Shown piece after piece: positions 63,291 to 64,000 of a DNA stretch of 64,000 bases. Source of the stretch: Cumulibacter soli (GTDB lineage: Bacteria; Actinomycetota; Actinomycetes; Mycobacteriales; Antricoccaceae); NCBI RefSeq assembly GCF_004382795.1, contig NZ_SMSG01000005.1, positions 333,681-397,680 on the forward strand, given 5' to 3'. How positions within the stretch are numbered: the first letter of the stretch is position 1; each line of letters opens with the position of its first letter. The position numbers and the translations under genes were made by a program. The notes beneath the pieces are model-generated. The model searched no databases, had not been told where the DNA came from, and worked only from the letters and a program-made list of their open reading frames with translations.

Positions 63291-64000
63291 ATGGACCTGG
63301 GAATCGCTGGTAAGACGGCGCTGGTGTGCGCCTCGACCGCAGGGCTGGGTGCAGCGACCGGACGCGCGCTCGCTGCCGAAGGGGTGCGGGTCGTCTTCAG
63401 CGGACGTCGCAAAGAGTTGGCGACGCAGCAGGCCGAGCAGTACGCCGGCTGTGTGGGGATCGAGGCCGATCTGTCGACAGTCGAAGGCGCCAAGAACCTC
63501 GTGGAGGAAGCTGAAGCCGCTGTAGGCCAGATCGACATCCTGGTGCTGAACGGCCCGGGGCCGCGACCGGGCACCGCGACCTCCGTCGACACCGAGGATC
63601 TGCATCACGCGTTCGAGTCGCTGATGGTCGTCCAGCACGCGCTGGTCGAGGACTGCCTGCCGCACATGCGCGATCAAAAGTGGGGTCGAGTGCTGTCCAT
63701 CGCCAGCAGCGGCGTAGTCGCACCGATCACCAGTCTCGCGCTGTCCAGCGTCGGGCGGATGGCACTTGCCGGTTACCTGAAGGCGCTCGCCAACGAGGTG
63801 TCCAAGGACGGCGTAACAGTGAATATGCTGCTGCCGGGGCGCATAGCGACCGACCGACTCAACTCCCTGGACGCCAAGCGCGCCGAAACGACCGGCATGA
63901 CGCTCGAGGAGATCCAGCGTGAGGTTGCGCGGACCATTCCAGTCGGTCGATCCGGCGAACCCGACGAGTACGGCGCGGTCGCGGCGTTTCTGTGCAGCCA
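63291..64000 (+). CDS. SDR oxidoreductase, atypical active site (3' end outside window)
   Basis: At least 236 residues, running off the right edge. ATG at 63291 follows AAGGAG; an in-frame ATG at 63207 is possible. Rossmann opening MDLGIAGKTALVCASTAGLG, where ASTAGLG replaces the classical TGxxxGxG, LVLNGPGPRPG in the NAG region, and catalytic Ser in LSIASSG. By alignment the catalytic Tyr and Lys of YxxxK are S152 and R156 (LALSSVGRMAL). A subgroup annotated as 3-oxoacyl-ACP reductase-like shares this feature, so activity is uncertain. Confidence 0.85.
   Translation, partial: MDLGIAGKTALVCASTAGLGAATGRALAAEGVRVVFSGRRKELATQQAEQYAGCVGIEADLSTVEGAKNLVEEAEAAVGQIDILVLNGPGPRPGTATSVDTEDLHHAFESLMVVQHALVEDCLPHMRDQKWGRVLSIASSGVVAPITSLALSSVGRMALAGYLKALANEVSKDGVTVNMLLPGRIATDRLNSLDAKRAETTGMTLEEIQREVARTIPVGRSGEPDEYGAVAAFLCS

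Noticed and set aside
1-64000. tRNA, rRNA, insertion sequences or phage genes
   Set aside because: No cloverleaf, rRNA-like segment, transposase, integrase or terminal inverted repeats with target duplications were recognised by reading; a tRNAscan and ISfinder search would be decisive.

Overview
The window comes from a high-GC actinobacterium. The evidence is pervasive G/C in third codon positions, an LAxTG (class E) sortase signal, an IdeR/DtxR-type iron box, a three-gene tatA-tatC-tatB cluster, treY-treZ, and a CtpE-like P-type ATPase. The genus cannot be fixed from sequence alone. No rRNA, tRNA, CRISPR array, transposase or phage gene was seen. Both window ends cut a gene: a surface protein at the left and an SDR oxidoreductase at the right.

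Layout. 1-3.3 kb: the C-terminus of a repeat-built sortase substrate, a lipoprotein that looks like a reduced copper amine oxidase catalytic domain, and an ATP-grasp enzyme divergent from a TetR regulator. 4-6.8 kb: an exported intradiol-dioxygenase-like Tat lipoprotein directly followed by tatA-tatC-tatB. 6.7-12.3 kb: an ankyrin lipoprotein with an OmpR-type two-component system, and a separate NarL-type two-component system. 12.3-17.3 kb: acyl-CoA ligase, fumarase, and a HEAT protein plus MerR-HEAT operon with a clear MerR-type operator. 17.4-28 kb: HrpB helicase, acyl-CoA dehydrogenase, nitronate-monooxygenase-like protein, two acyl-CoA ligases, a PaaI-like thioesterase and an IclR regulator. 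28-32.5 kb: treY-treZ, bracketed by C-terminal remnants of two unrelated genes. 32.5-41 kb: two paralogous CaiB-type CoA transferases around an orphan peptide-type binding protein, an aldo/keto reductase, an FMN reductase, a YwiC-like protein and another ligase. 41-44.9 kb: a five-gene membrane operon with a linalool dehydratase/isomerase-like enzyme, three very small proteins and a CtaG-like protein. 45-51 kb: an M3 peptidase and an iron-siderophore ABC system. 51-64 kb: AI-2E-type permease, two more ligases, a PAP2-diacylglycerol kinase fusion, an MFS transporter, a CitE-like lyase with an aminotransferase, a CtpE-like ATPase and an SDR.

How the genes work together. The dominant theme is activation and breakdown of carboxylic acids through CoA esters. 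There are six complete acyl-CoA ligases and one broken one, two family III CoA transferases, an acyl-CoA dehydrogenase, a thioesterase, a CitE-like lyase and an SDR, with TetR and IclR regulators nearby. The most intriguing uncharacterised locus is the linalool-dehydratase-like/CtaG-like membrane operon (41022-44875). Two of its small genes lie in a stretch that looks empty at normal ORF-length cut-offs. The copper-amine-oxidase-like lipoprotein, the Tat cassette with its own candidate substrate, and the treYZ replacement scar are the next most interesting.
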